This document shows, piece by piece, positions 1-12,300 of a stretch of 64,000 nucleotides of DNA. The notes beneath the pieces are model-generated. The model was given only the letters and a program-made list of their open reading frames with translations. It made no database searches and was not told the DNA's origin. Source of the DNA: Pseudisothecium myosuroides (lineage: Eukaryota; Streptophyta; Bryopsida; Hypnales; Lembophyllaceae); assembly GCA_951799445.1 (NCBI GenBank), contig OX637289.1, positions 22,382,245 to 22,446,244 on the forward strand. Direction: 5' to 3'. A program made the translations under genes and the position numbers. The first letter of the stretch is position 1, and each line of letters opens with the position of its first letter.

Positions 1-3000
1 ATTGAAGAAGAAGTCCGTATCACCAGCTGAAGATATGCTTCGCCTCACGCAGATGAACACCGATCTTTTTGGAGGAGGTGATTCTATAGTGAAGTACGTG
101 CTTGAAGGTCACGACAGGGGTGTCAACTGGGCATCGTTCCATCCCACCTTGCCACTTATTGTATCTGGAGCAGATGATCGTCAAGTGAAGCTATGGAGAA
201 TGAACGGTACTTGCCTTACCTGAAGCGTTTCCTTTGAATGCATCGATAGACTGATACCGAATGATACTTTTCTCGTTTGCGAACATCTTTATCCTACTGC
301 GAAGCCTTCTCTTGTGGAGAAAGATATTTTCATTATGTCTACACGGTTTTGGACTCCCTCTAATTTGTGTTCACTGCAAATACTGTGCAGACACCAAGGC
401 ATGGGAGGTGGATACTCTGCGGGGTCACGTCAACAATGTCTCCTGCGTCATGTTCCATGCACGGCAAGACATTATCGTTTCGAACTCCGAGGACAAGAGC
501 ATTCGTGTGTGGGACATGTCGAAGCGCACAGGTGTGCAGACTTTCCGAAGAGAGCATGATCGATTCTGGATTCTTTCTGCTCATCCAGAGATGAATCTTC
601 TTGCTGCTGGTCATGACAGCGGAATGATCGTCTTCAAGTTGGAGAGAGAGAGACCTGCTTGTGCCGTTCAAGGAGGCACCTTGTACTATGTGAAAGAGCG
701 CTATTTGCGCACTTACGATTTTGCTGCTGCAAGGGACAACCCACTTATTTCTATTCGGCGAGCAGGTTCCATGGGATTGAACCAGGGACCTCGGACCCTC
801 TCGTATAATCCAGCAGAAAATGCAGTCTTGCTCTGTACAGATGTGGATGGTGGTTCCTACGAACTCTACCTCATCCCCAAAGAGAGTTCTGGCAGGAGTG
901 AGGCGGCGCAGGAGGCAAAACGTGGGATAGGTTCGTCTGCAGTCTTTGTTGCACGAAACCGATTTGCTGTACTTGACAAAAGCCAAAACCAGGTAATACT
1001 TGCATGCCAGTGGCATCTTCAGGAATATTTGATCTTGCTTAATATTTCTTCTAGGAATTGCGAGATTGCTTTAGCGAGTGCAGCACGGAAGGTCTGTGTG
1101 TGGATAATTGCATCTTTGTAGTTATCCTGATTACTGTCCTACTTGGGATGACAGTTTCATCCAGAAACTCGAGGTCGGGGGAATATAGTTCTAGCCGCCA
1201 ACTAAAAAGTTTGAATTTCACTTTTTCTAGTAAATACGTGAAGCTTACGTAATTCAGCCTAGAATACACTAAAGATTTCGGGTTGATTCTATCAGGTTCT
1301 TATCAAGAATTTGAGAAACGAAGTGACCAAGAAAGTCACTCTACCATCTCCAAGCACGGATGTCATCTTTTATGCAGGAACTGGAAACCTGCTTTGTAGG
1401 TCAGAAGACAAAGTTGTGCTTTTCGATCTGCAGCAACGTGCCACACTGGGAGAGGTCAGCACTCCCTTTGTGAAGTATGTCGTGTGGTCAAGTGACATGG
1501 AGCATGTTGCACTGCTAAGTAAGCATGCCATAGTTGTGGCCACCAAGAAGCTTGTGCAGAAGTGCACAGTTCATGAGACCATTCGTGTGAAAAGTGGAGC
1601 ATGGGATGAGTCTGGTGTATTCATCTATACCACACTCAATCACATCAAGTACTGCTTGCCAAATGGAGACAGCGGGATAATCCGAACTCTAGACGTTCCT
1701 GTGTACATCACGAAAGTCAGCGGAAATTCAATTTACTGCTTGGACCGGGATGGCAAGAACCGGGTTATCCAAATCGACGCTACTGAGTACACATTCAAGC
1801 TAGCACTTATCCAGCGCAAGTTTGACCAGGTAAGCTATTTTGCAGTATATTTTTTCAACACGGCACTCACATATAAGGCTCGTGACAGTCTTATAAGCAC
1901 ATGGATTATTCTAATCCTGTATAACTGAAGAAGAACAGAGCACTCTTCTTATGACGGAGCTGCTAAAATTCCAATCTTTACTCTTCTCATAGTATCTCCA
2001 CTGGCTTGAATTACCTCCACTAGCTTGAAATACTTCCGCTGGCTTACTGCCGACGTACAAACTGTGATCAAGAAATTGGTTCTTGCTCTGTAGGTGTTAC
2101 AAATGATCCAAAGCTTGCAGCTCTGCGGGCAGTCCATTATTGCGTATTTGCAGCAGAAAGGTTTCCCGGAGATTGCTTTGCACTTTGTCAAGGATGAGCA
2201 GACTCGCTTTAACTTGGCTATCGAGTGTGGGAACACTGAAGTAGCAGTGGCGTCAGCGAAAGAGATTGACCAAAAGGATTGCTGGCACCGCCTTGGCGTG
2301 GAGGCTCTACGCCAGGTAAATATCTCAGTCGCAATTGTCCTGTTGCTTGTACTTGCCAGCAGTCAGTGCAGAGCTCTAGAAGTTGATAGGCTTTCTCATG
2401 TATTCCGAAATATAATGGGCCAAGCCAAGCTGTGTATTTCTGTCTCTACTGTTTCTCAGTTCACAATAGAGACAGCATTTTCTGCACTGTTTTTATTCCT
2501 CTTCTGTGAAGTAAATAGAACCATTTTACTAGTATCAAATGAACTTAACGTGAAAATTGATGACCCTGTCAAATGATAAAATTAGCGGTGTAAGACATGA
2601 AGACCAAACGAGATAAGGCTTTGTTGGACTAATTGGACTTCAAACTTTATTTCAGGGAAATCATGAGATTGTGGAGTACGCGTACCAGAAGACGAAGAAC
2701 TTTGAGAGACTTTCTTTCTTGTATCTTATAACGGGAAACGTGGAGAAGCTTGCCAAGATGCTGAAGATTGCAGAGATGCGCAACGATGTCATGGGCCGGT
2801 TCCACAATGCACTCTACCTTGGGGATGTCCAAGAAAGAGTGAGAATTTTGGAGGAATCCAACCACTTGCCTTTGGCATATGCCACTGCTAAGGTCCATGG
2901 ATTGACCGAGGTAGCTGAAGAGTTAGAACAGCAACTTGGTGACAATGTTCCTTCTCTTCCTGAGGAAGACAAATCAGTTTTGTTAATGCCCCCAAGACCC

Positions 3001-4728
3001 ATCCTTCAAGAGAATAACTGGCCATTGTTGGTGGTCAGCAAGGGCTTTTTTGAGGGTGCTTTTGCTGAGACTGCCGGTCCAGCTGATATGGAGGATGATG
3101 ATGGAGCTGCAGGAGCTTGGGGAGCAGAAATAGATATTGTTGAGCCAGAGGAGGGTCTCAATGGAGATGAGGTGGTGGTTGTGGACGAAGAGGACGGAGG
3201 TATGTTATTTATACTTGCCGTTTGTCATGTTTGTCTAAAATTACGGAGAATTCCTTGTATGCTTTACTCCACACTTACTGACCATCTCCGTGCTTCTTGA
3301 CCAGGTGATGATGAGGGCGGATGGGAAATGGAGGATTTGGAAATACCGGCGGAAGCCAATGTGCCAGAGGTTGCACCCGAGACTGCCTACTTTGTCACTC
3401 CTACTATGGGAGTTCCGAAAAGTCAGAGCTGGATTCAAAATTCTTCTCTTGCAGGAGAACACGCAGCTGCAGGCTCTTTTGATTCAGCAATGAGATTGCT
3501 AAATCGACAACTTGGAATTATTAACTTCGCTCCCTTGAGAAATGTTTTCTTGGACCTCAATCTTGCTAGTCAGTCTCTTCTGCCTACTCTAGTGTCCGTG
3601 CCAGTTCTGCCTCAGTTTCTGGAGCGAGGGTGGACCGACAGTTCTCCTGTCAATGCAAAAGGATCACCTGCTATTTTGACCAAGCTTTCTTCTCTTGAAG
3701 AGAAGCTCAAGGTCGCATACACTACAACCACAGGGGGGAAATTCTCTGATGCCCTTCGGTATGTATTCAGACTCAAAATTCCGTTTAGGTTTTAGAGTCC
3801 TATTTTTGCAGATATTCATATGCGGTTTGTAATTGTTTTTTAACAAAATGACTTACCGTATGACCATCGATTTGTCCTTTTTACTGACAAGGCTTGTAAT
3901 AATTATGTGAATCTTCAGGTTGTTCCTTGATATTTTGCACACAATCCCAGTTGTGGTAGTGGACTCGCGCAAGGAAGTGGACGAGGTGAAAGAGCTTCTT
4001 GGGATTGCCAAAGAGTATACTTTAGCGCTTCGAATTGAACTGAAGAGGAAAGAACCAGCATTGAAAGATGATTTACAGAGACAATCTGAGCTCTCTGCTT
4101 ACTTCACACATTGCCAATTGCAACCCACTCATTTGAAATTGAGTCTGCAGTCAGCTATGTCGATATGTTTCAAGGCCAAGAACTACAACACTGCTGCGTC
4201 GATTGCACGGAGACTACTAGAGCTAAACTTGTCTCCAGCCGTGGCCAGCAAGGCTCGCCAGGTCAAACACCTTCTTTTCGTCCAAATTGAGACTTTTATC
4301 ATCTTATTGATGACGATGAAATATTCTTGGGGTGTGTGCATCTCAAGGAAATCCTACCTTTCTATTGCTAGTTACTGGGAAGAGAGTACCACTACAGCTA
4401 AGAGAGTACTTCCACACTAGAGAGTTGACTTTTGCTACATCTATGTATTATTTTCACATTAATAACCTTTTTGCTTGTGCAGGTCTTACAAGTGTGTGAG
4501 AAGAATCCAAGGGATGAGATGAAGCTGAACTACGACCCCCGAAATCCTTTTGTCGTCTGTGGGTCTACTTACACTCCAATTTACCGTGGCAGCAGGGATA
4601 TTTCATGTCCGTACTGCAAAGCTCGTTTCGTTCCAGAAACCGCAAACCAGCTGTGCCCGGTTTGTGATCTTGCTGTCGTTGGTGCTGATGCCTCAGGGCT
4701 GCTTTGCTCTACGTCGCAGATGCGGTAA
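1..4728 (+). CDS. COPA: Coatomer subunit alpha (COPI), 5'-truncated by the window edge
   Basis: Alpha subunit of the COPI coat, which returns dilysine-tagged cargo from Golgi to ER. Eight exons are visible: <2-206, 391-992, 1296-1829, 2094-2315, 2656-3199, 3305-3758, 3919-4261 and 4483-4728 (TAA). All junctions are GT-AG and phases agree, giving about 1049 residues. Plant alpha-COP is usually about 1216 aa, so roughly the first 165-170 residues (the first WD40 repeats) lie outside. Seen here are the late WD40 repeats ([14 protein letters not shown], then [12 protein letters not shown]), the hallmark [20 protein letters not shown], the second propeller and solenoid ([15 protein letters not shown]), an acidic linker in the exons at 2656-3758, and the C-terminal zinc-like domain with CPYCKARF and [10 protein letters not shown]. 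It ends SQMR, as plant homologues end SQVR. It is convergent with the MPP alpha gene downstream. No frame damage is seen; it looks like a functional housekeeping gene. Confidence 0.97.
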
Positions 4729-7150
4729 CTTGAGAGTCATGAGCAAGAATAGAGGCGGTAGATGTAGGTTCACTCCTCTGTTGAGTTCGAGATGTGTTTT
4801 GAGAACAGTTTTTAAGAACTGTAAGAACGGTTAGGTCTTAATTGCATTCTAAGAAGGGAGATTCTAGTATAGCCCACTTTGATTCATTGTACTTTATGTA
4901 CACAGTATAAAATCATCTATTTTCAACATCTTTGGGGCAAATGAGTGTGATCGCGTTTCTTCCTTAGGGGATCGTTTCGATGAGCTCGCAGTTGCAGGTT
5001 TGGCTATGGAATTTTTTTTTTCTCTTATTTTTTCTGATGCAAATGAGTTTCGTATTAGGTTCTCAATCTCAGCCAGAAGCTAACTTCAACTCTTGTGCCT
5101 TGGTGCCTTCCCCAGAGACCAAGTTCATAACTTGGGCTTGCTAACGAGTGTAAAATGGACGCGGAGGTTACATTGGCTCCACGGAAAGACACATCTCCTG
5201 GTGGGCTTGTTAGTTGTGTCCTTCGGTGCCCAGTACTCATCTTTTTTCACTCTTAGGTAATTAGATATCCTGGCTACAATGAAGTTGATTTCGTCCATAA
5301 TTAATTCATACTAATAATGCCCAACAATTCCTAATTTTGCCTGGGAAGGAAATACCATTTGTTTCAGCAAGTAAGGTATACAGACCCAAAATTGCCCCCG
5401 CCCTATTGCGATTCTTAGTTTTGGGCCGAATTGTGCCATCTTGCAATCTTGCACCCTAGTAAAGTGATAATTGCAGGATTGGCAAGGATTATGACAACTT
5501 TAGTGTGGAATTGGGTTGCATAGTCACATGGCAAAAGATTCATCCAGTATTCCACAATTTGAAGGGATGTTTTTGGATTAAACCTCTTGCAAAAAGAAAT
5601 TTGTGAATGTGATCAGGCTAAAATGTGCAACAACCAAAGCAATGACAATGGGTCCTCCTACATTATGTATGTACAGTATTGATCTACTCTCTTGTTCTCC
5701 TTCTATTGATGGTATTGAACAAGTACTAAAGAATGCATGCTTTTCTTGATTCATGTATCCCTTCAACGACTAGAATGGCGTTCATACTCAAATACTATTG
5801 GACGGCTTTTATCCTTGAGTTTGTGGTTCGTCTAAGGTAAAACAACCCATTACGGACAGAATGGGGAGTTTGCCCTCATGCCATTGCTGAAATTTTTTAA
5901 TTTTTTTTCCACATAAAGACAAATGATAGAAATGGCGAGAGCAATTGAAATTATATTTTTTCGACAAAGTGTGAATTTGTTATGAATTTTTGAAGAGTTC
6001 AGCCCATCATGCCTAAAAGAGTCTCTAGACTACCCCAAAACCAACAAAAACTATATCCATAACGGTCATCTTACTCACGTAAAGCAGTCACAATATTTTC
6101 TAACATGAAAGTCCTAAAACAATCACTTCCTACAATGAATTAGCACTAAAAAGCTGGAAGTTCCTATTGTGGTCACTAATCACTCCATTCTGGTTAGCTA
6201 AAACATTGATTGTGGCCCAAATCTCATTCACTGGAAGAAAACCATAATGGGATGGAAGAAAACCATAATGGGGTCATTCGTAGGTGTCCACAATGGGTCT
6301 TTTGTCCGTAATGGGCTGTTTTACCTTATATTGGGTGCAGAGGTTCAACTGCGATTTGGAATACATACTGTATCCACGTGCAAGCTGGTGCTTTTGGAGC
6401 CCACCAAAGCTAGCGATTTTGATTCATGATTTGGAACCAAAATGTTGAAGCCCAGCAGAAAAGTGAATGGAGTTCAAAGGAATTTTTTTTTCCTCCTTTC
6501 GAGAGGTCGGCTTTCCAGGTTCGTATTTGACTAGTGTAACATGAGAAAGCTATAACTTACCAAGAGATCGACTTAGGACTCAAGATCTTGTAAGCCCTGT
6601 GTGTAAGTAGGTACAGGGAGTGCCACCTGCCACTCGCACAAAAAGGTTGAGATCGCAAATATTTTTTGCAACAATTTAATAATTTTGCAAACGGTTTAGT
6701 AAACCACTGTGCAAAGTATTTGCAACTATTTGAGATTGCTGAATAGTTTTAGCCACAGTTACAGTTACAGTTTAGGCATATAAATATGCATTGATTCCGA
6801 ACAAGTTTACACCACTTTTGCAATGGTTTGCAAGAGACCATGAGTTTAAGGCAAAATACGGAAACCATTGCAAAATCATTTATTGATGATGTTTTACAAC
6901 CGCTCAGTACTTCCTGTTGTAGTGTGATTAGTATTCACTACATCATTTATATACCATAATTGGATCAATATTTACCAAACTGGATTCCGGTTAACATTAG
7001 ATTGTGGCCAAGATTTGATACCGAACCATGTGACCTCCTAGGTTCATGATGATTCTTAATAGTATCAAGTAAGCTTGTAGCTCTACTACGATGATAGTGA
7101 ACAAGACATTCGAAACCGTATTATTCCTACCTGCAAACCGACTCTTTTCT
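4729..7150. other. Intergenic region between convergent COPA and MPP alpha genes
   Basis: AT-rich DNA holding both 3' ends. No coding frame longer than about 60 codons looks real. It contains a long-range inverted repeat (5833-6328) and a short direct duplication of a 19-nt GGAAGAAAACCATAATGGG-like unit at about 6232-6271. The stretch 6640-6900 is rich in 'gcaa' and 'ttgca' words but has no clear element boundary. Confidence 0.7.
5833..6328. repeat. Foldback (inverted-repeat) element, MITE-like
   Basis: A 28-nt arm at 5833-5860 (starting TAAGGTAAAACA) is the reverse complement of 6301-6328 with only two mismatches. The arms bound about 440 bp of non-coding AT-rich DNA. Terminal inverted repeats of this length around a short non-coding core are typical of miniature inverted-repeat elements. 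No clean target-site duplication was recognised, so the superfamily is not assigned. Confidence 0.6.
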
Positions 7151-9293
7151 TCACGAAAATCTATTGGCAACCTGGTCAAACCGCGGCACTTGGACTACAT
7201 CTCCCCATGAGGCCATGGTGAGTGGCGTGGAGATGATCTTCTGTGCAACTCCAGAGACATCCGCCAACGTCAACGACTGCACCCCTTGAATAAACTCATG
7301 CAATGGTTTGCGATTCCCATACGTGAGAATCTGTCTTCCAATATCCTCAGTCACCACCACTCGTGACTCCAAGTTCATCAGCACAGCCGAAATCGTGGTG
7401 TTCTTCGCCCGCTGGAGCTCCGCATCCGTCACTTCGCCAGGCGTGGCCACTGCAATAAACTCTTTGGTTGCCAGGTCCACCAAGTAAGGAACGAAATCCG
7501 ACCCTGAAGTGGCGTGGATGCTAAAAATGCCCGTGTCGTTGTAAATGCTGTTGAAGGCGGTGAAGGATTGCACTTGCTCATACTTGTTCAACACGCGAGA
7601 GTAGAGGCGCGAGTACATCCCCTTGCCGGGACCTCCGGCGGAGAAGGAGCCGCCGCCGCCCAGAAGTGTCTGCAGCACTGTCACGGCAAACGAGTCTTTC
7701 TCGTTTCGCCACCCACCAGGAACTTCGAAAGCCAACGCAATGTGAGTCTTGGGGGAGTCCGCGGCTTGTCTCCAGTCACCGCCAACATACTCTGTTGCGG
7801 GTGGCGTGGGAGGGCCGCCGCCTCCGAGATCCGAGAGCAATGGCTCCGCAACCTGGAGGAGTATACATCAAGGGAGGTTTTGAGAGACTATCTTAATCTT
7901 GTATTATTATTATTATTAGTTGTTTTGAGCTACTAGAATTTGAAAGGTTTAGCAACGTTTTTTTAGCAGCAAGTCTAACGTACATGCCTCAGCAATGTTT
8001 TTCAACAAACATGCAAATTGGGAACATGCTTATTAAATAAACACTTGTGCTACACCCTTCCATTCTTCAGCAAGCATGCTCCAAAACGTGGAAGGATTTA
8101 AGCTCAACGTTTTTCAGCAACATGTTTAGCTACAGGCAACGATAGGTTTCAACAATGTGCAACGCTTAAACAAACATGCAACGTCTATCATTTTGGACTA
8201 TGTGTAGTAGAAACGTGGAATGTCAACTCTTCATGAATCACGTCTTAGTATCATCAGCAACGTTCAATCACGTTGCTGAAGGGGGTGATCAAATTCTAGC
8301 AGTGTAATTTCACTGATATGCTTCCGTTTTTCCTCGCTGCTTCTACTTGAAATATGAAGAATTTCATGACCTGTAGCTCGACAATATAATTTGCCTCAAG
8401 TTGTGATTCCAAATCAGCAATTCAATAAATATTTGTACAAACTTTTTAAGGTACGTTAGCCCCTCCCGAATCATGAATTCACTAACCTGTAGCAGCTCAT
8501 CATGGTCACACCCTGACGCCGCCAACACAATCCTCCCCGCCGTATAATTCCTGGCCACAAACTCACTCAGCACCTCCCCATTCAACTTATGCAGGGACGC
8601 TTCCGGTGCCAGCAGCGGTTGCCCCAACGCCCCCGCATACCCCGCCGAATGCAAGGCCTCCAGCAAAATACTCTGCGGATTATTCGCCATCTCCCCAATC
8701 TTGGCCTTCACTCTCACCATCTGCTCATGCACCTCCCAATCATAATACATCGAGTTTCGCACACAATCCACCAACAACTCCACCATCTCCGGCATGAACG
8801 TCTTAATTGAGTCCGCCGTGTACGCCATCTGCTCCCGAGAAGCGTTCGCCATCAGGTTCCCCCCAATGGCCTCCACTTCCCGCACCAAACGGAAGTGCGA
8901 CCGATTACTCGTGCTCTTGAACGCCATGAGCTCGAGCAAGTGGGAGACGCCGTTCCCAGGTGGAGACTCGTGAATCGAGCCGCTGTCGATGTAGATTCCC
9001 ACGATGGAAGTGGGTCCTGGGGAGTTTTCGGAGGCGACGCGGACGCCGTTCTTGAGCTTCGTGATTTTGGTGGTGGGGAGCTGATCGGTGGACAAATGTG
9101 GAGGGAGGTGGATCCCGTGCAGAGGCTCGTAGAGGGCCGGGACAGGGGAAGGCTGATCGCCAGCGAGCCAGGCGAGGAGTCCCGAGGTTTGGGGGAGGGA
9201 GTGGGTGGGGATGGCTTGGTGAGATGGTGGGAAGGAATGCAAACTTCGACGGTGAAGCCTGCGCATTACAATTTTCAGGGATAAGGGAAGCAT
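7151..9293 (-). CDS. Mitochondrial-processing peptidase subunit alpha
   Basis: Non-catalytic, substrate-binding partner of beta-MPP; in plants the pair also forms the core of respiratory complex III. Two exons: 9293-8487 and 7852-7151 (TGA), with a 634-bp GT-AG intron in phase 0; predicted 502 aa, the usual family length. Met at 9293 is the first candidate start; a second ATG at 9266 gives MRRLHRRSLHSF, an Arg-rich presequence. Family signatures: KLKNGVRVASE near residue 80; HLLELMAFKST, the M16 position where alpha subunits lack the zinc-binding HXXEH; SREQMAYTADS; SAGYAGALGQP; the Gly-rich substrate loop GGGGSFSAGGPGKGMYSRLY; and the C-terminal EDIGRQILTYG. Exon 1 is visibly more GC-rich than the flanking DNA. 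Plant homologues, as I recall them, have more introns, so intron loss or an old retrocopy that regained an intron is possible. Divergent positions such as MYYDWEVHEQMV do not break the domain. Confidence 0.93.
8254..8279. repeat. Short perfect hairpin in the MPP alpha intron
   Basis: TCAGCAACGT at 8254-8263 and its exact reverse complement at 8270-8279 flank a 6-nt loop. The surrounding intron (7950-8280) carries several degenerate copies of 'cagcaacgtttt', suggesting an eroded simple repeat rather than a functional RNA. Confidence 0.4.
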
Positions 9294-9320
9294 ACCTCAA
9301 TTGTTGGAACTCATGAAATG

Positions 9321-9810
9321 GTACACGAGTCCCAAAGATTTCTCGGTGAGTAACTCACATGGATTGATTTTGAGATTATGTATCAACACAAGCTCAAGAG
9401 CTAATGACTTCTGTCAATTTGATATCTTCTTGTAAGAATACCTTGAATTTGATCATTCCCACCCAAAAAACTATGCTCAAGTGTTACATGAGTCCCGAAG
9501 ATTTCTCCGTGAGTAACTCACATGGATTGATTTTGAGATTATGTATACACTAGCTCAAGAGCTAATGACTTCTGTCAATTTGATATCTTCTCGTAAGAAT
9601 ACCTTGAATTTGATCATTCCCAAAAAACTATGCTCAAGTGTTACATGAGTCCCAAAGATATCTCCGTGAGTAACTCACATGGATTGATTTTGAGATTATG
9701 TATGTACACTGGCTCAAGAGCTAATGACTTCTGTCAACTTGAAATCTTCTCATAACAATACCTTGAATTTGATCATTCCCACCCAAAAAACTATGCTCAA
9801 GTGTTACATG
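9321..9810. repeat. Tandem repeat array, three copies of about 160 bp
   Basis: The word GAGTCCC recurs at 9327 and 9490 and at 9647 (next register 9810), giving periods of 163, 157 and 163 bp. Copies are nearly identical through the segments 'gagattatgtat', 'caagagctaatgacttctgt' and 'aaaaaactatgctcaag', with small indels. Each copy carries the dyad GTGAGTAACTCAC (six-base arms around one A). The array begins about 30 bp upstream of the MPP alpha start codon, so it occupies the 5' leader or promoter. High identity points to recent duplication. Confidence 0.9.
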
Positions 9811-9828
9811 TAGGTGTGTTACCTTAGT

Positions 9829-10068
9829 CTAGGATTTGTCAATGTTGGAGATGGGTGAAGACCATGAGCTTGTTGTGTGACCGGTTGCCGACACAGCCTG
9901 CTCACCACAGTTTGGGAAGAAAGACATGTTGGTGTTGTTGCCAGTTGCAACGTAGGAGATGAGTGACAAACTCGAGCTTGGGTGGTGAGCCCACTCCACA
10001 ACATGCTCGCCATGGCCTGGCTTTGATTTCTCGCCGCTTGCCACATTGTAGTTATTCTGTATCGACAT
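9829..10068 (-). other. Orphan open frame, possible gene fragment
   Basis: An uninterrupted frame of 79 codons (ATG at 10068, stop at 9829) with balanced composition (HVVEWAHHPSSSLSLISYVA, then CGEQAVSATG). It sits in less AT-rich DNA between the tandem array and a TA-rich patch. The upstream sequence 'gatacag' just 5' of AATAAC on the minus strand could be a splice acceptor. I do not recognise the family. It may be a relic exon or a chance frame. Confidence 0.2.
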
Positions 10069-10127
10069 AGGATTAACAAACTCTTAATTACTGCCCAACT
10101 TTCTGAAGTCACACATATACCATACAT

Positions 10128-10172
10128 ATATATAATTTATAATTATATTTATATATATAATATATATATTTT
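10128..10172. repeat. TA-rich low-complexity patch
   Basis: About 45 bp composed almost only of A and T in imperfect TATA/ATAT runs. No other feature is seen. Confidence 0.7.
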
Positions 10173-10366
10173 TGCATCCATTCAGAAGTTCAGTTATTTT
10201 TTCTCCTCCCCAATTTTGTACTTGTCTGTCAATTCTCTTTTCTGGTCAACCTATGAATTTCGAGTAATAAACTGCAAAATTTCCGTGAAGAGGAAGGACT
10301 AGCATGGGTTGTGGTGTTTTTTTCGTAGCCAGGGAAGCATGACTTCTGTACAGAAATGAACCCTTG

Positions 10367-10604
10367 CTACACAAAATAGTGAAATTAGGTTGCCTTACTT
10401 CAAGAAAGTTACTTTACAAGCCATCAAAGTCAACAAATATTTCTACAGATATTTATGTTCATACACATAGAAGTTTATGAGTCCCAATTACAACAATACT
10501 TAATTCAAAAGTAGTGCATTCTTGTAGAGAAATAAGAAATATTTATTTAGTGTAGAATGTTGAGAAATTAGTGAGGGGCAACCTAATTTCACTATTTTGT
10601 GTAG
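10367..10604. mobile_element. MITE with 28-bp perfect terminal inverted repeats
   Basis: The first 28 bases (10367-10394, starting CTACACAAAATAGTGAAATT) are the exact reverse complement of 10577-10604. The 238-bp element is flanked on both sides by TTG (10364-10366 and 10605-10607), consistent with a 3-bp target duplication. There is no coding capacity. A diverged relative with the same end motif lies at 29004-29258. PIF/Harbinger-like or CACTA-like affinity is possible from the 3-bp duplication, but not established. Confidence 0.85.
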
Positions 10605-12205
10605 TTGATAGTAAACCTAATAAACACAACCATGTTTTTTGGGTGTTTTTTTTACGCAAATGACAAATGAAACAAAATTTCATTGCAACAACCATGCTCA
10701 CTGTTCAAAGCTTGGTCATCAGTTCCGTCATCATTCAGTCAGAGTTTGGAGTTGACACTGCAATTGGCGAAAGTACAGATTTGATTCAAAGTACTGTAAG
10801 TTTTTGAGTCCGATTGATTGGCACTATTTTGTACCTAAATGTTCAGTTTCTGTTACAGCTCCAAACAAAGTTGAAAGAGTCTATTTTCATGTTTGTGGGC
10901 CTTGGTGGCACCAGCAATATCATGTGCCGAATCAATCCCGTGCATTGTGCACATCACATCTTGCAATTGACTTGTATACCTTGTGCTAGAACAAGTGCAA
11001 CCCTCATGTGACTTCTCTCCTCTCTGTCAACCAATTGTCATGTGCTAAACCCTGAAACCCTGCCGAAGACAAACCTCTGTCCGATGAATTACTTTCACAT
11101 GAAGTGTAGAAACGAAGAATGTACCTGCAATTTGATAATGTTTGATTGACTTACTACCTTGGTGATAGAGTCTAGTCCTTCCAGTCCTTCTGAGGTTAAA
11201 CCTAGAAGGTTTAGGGTTGGTCACTTGGTCACTGCGGAAATCATCCTTTTGGGTATTGTGTGAAACCTAGGCTTCCAAAAAAACCAAGAGTATTTAACCC
11301 CTAAAGGACCAAGGAGCCCATTTGGGGCTTTTTGAGAACTCGGGCAGGCTCTATTGACTTTATAATTTGGAATTTTTGCATGAATTTTTTAGGATGGATG
11401 CTTCTCATCATAATCTACATGTGAAGCTTTGTTTCATGTCATTCTGATAAGTAATGCAAAAGTTAGAAGGTTTTTTTCAATTTCAATGTCAAACCGGGCA
11501 GCAAAAAATATATTCTAAAAAAAGAAAAAATATTTTTTTAAGATTTTGTAGATTGATACCTATTCAAAAAAAATTGAACCACTCAATTTCAAATAATGAG
11601 GTAAGAGTTACAAGGAGTTTTATTTCGCAGGCAATGAAGGTAGAAAAAACATATAAAGTCATCGTTTTCTCTCAATTTTGAAAATTTTCAAATGAAAATG
11701 AAAATAAAAGATACTAATTGTTAGTTAGAGCATTATCACCATTGGGATTAACAATTTTCAAATTTTTCCAAAAATTATTAGCATATTAGTTTTATCTTTC
11801 AGTTAGTAATACCTTTCACTTTAAATTTTTTTTACAAATGAATATAAAAGTTTTTTTTGGTTAAATTTTTTTATATATGTTTTCAACCCATTTTCCTACA
11901 TACTGTATAAAATGCACAAGTAATAGGACATACGTGTTTGTTTTTTTAAATGTTGAAAGACAAAACTTCACCTTTTGGAAGGACTAGAAAAGCCTACATT
12001 TTGAAGCTTAGGCACATTGATCTTGCAATTGGTGGAGATATTCATTCTAAAATTCTGGGACAATGTACCTGTGCAAGTTAACTAAAGGATCCTACAACTG
12101 AATTTGTTAAAAAATAAATATCGATGAAGATTTTAACCTTGCTTTGGGGACGAGTATTTTGAAGCAGTTTTGGGCCTCTAAACACCTTGGTCCTTTAGGA
12201 ATTAA

Positions 12206-12300
12206 AGGAGGTCAAACTATTGTGCAAGACCTTTCTTTTTAACACAAAATTCAAAGATGAACATTTTCACTTCTCTCTTATATAAAAGGATTCTTTGTCA
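12206..12300 (+). repeat. Dispersed repeat, family R1, copy 1
   Basis: About 95 bp containing GGTCAAACTATTGTGCAAGA, an 'acacaaaattc' block and 'ggattctttgtcatcc'. The same ordered blocks recur at 14576-14690 on this strand and at 62160-62262 in reverse orientation. Identity is moderate, so these are old copies of one transposon-derived sequence. Confidence 0.65.

Noticed and set aside
360..1016. 218-codon minus-strand frame across COPA
   Set aside because: Antisense shadow of well-conserved WD40 exons.
8895..9284. 129-codon plus-strand frame
   Set aside because: Antisense of GC-rich MPP alpha exon 1; GC-richness alone keeps it open.
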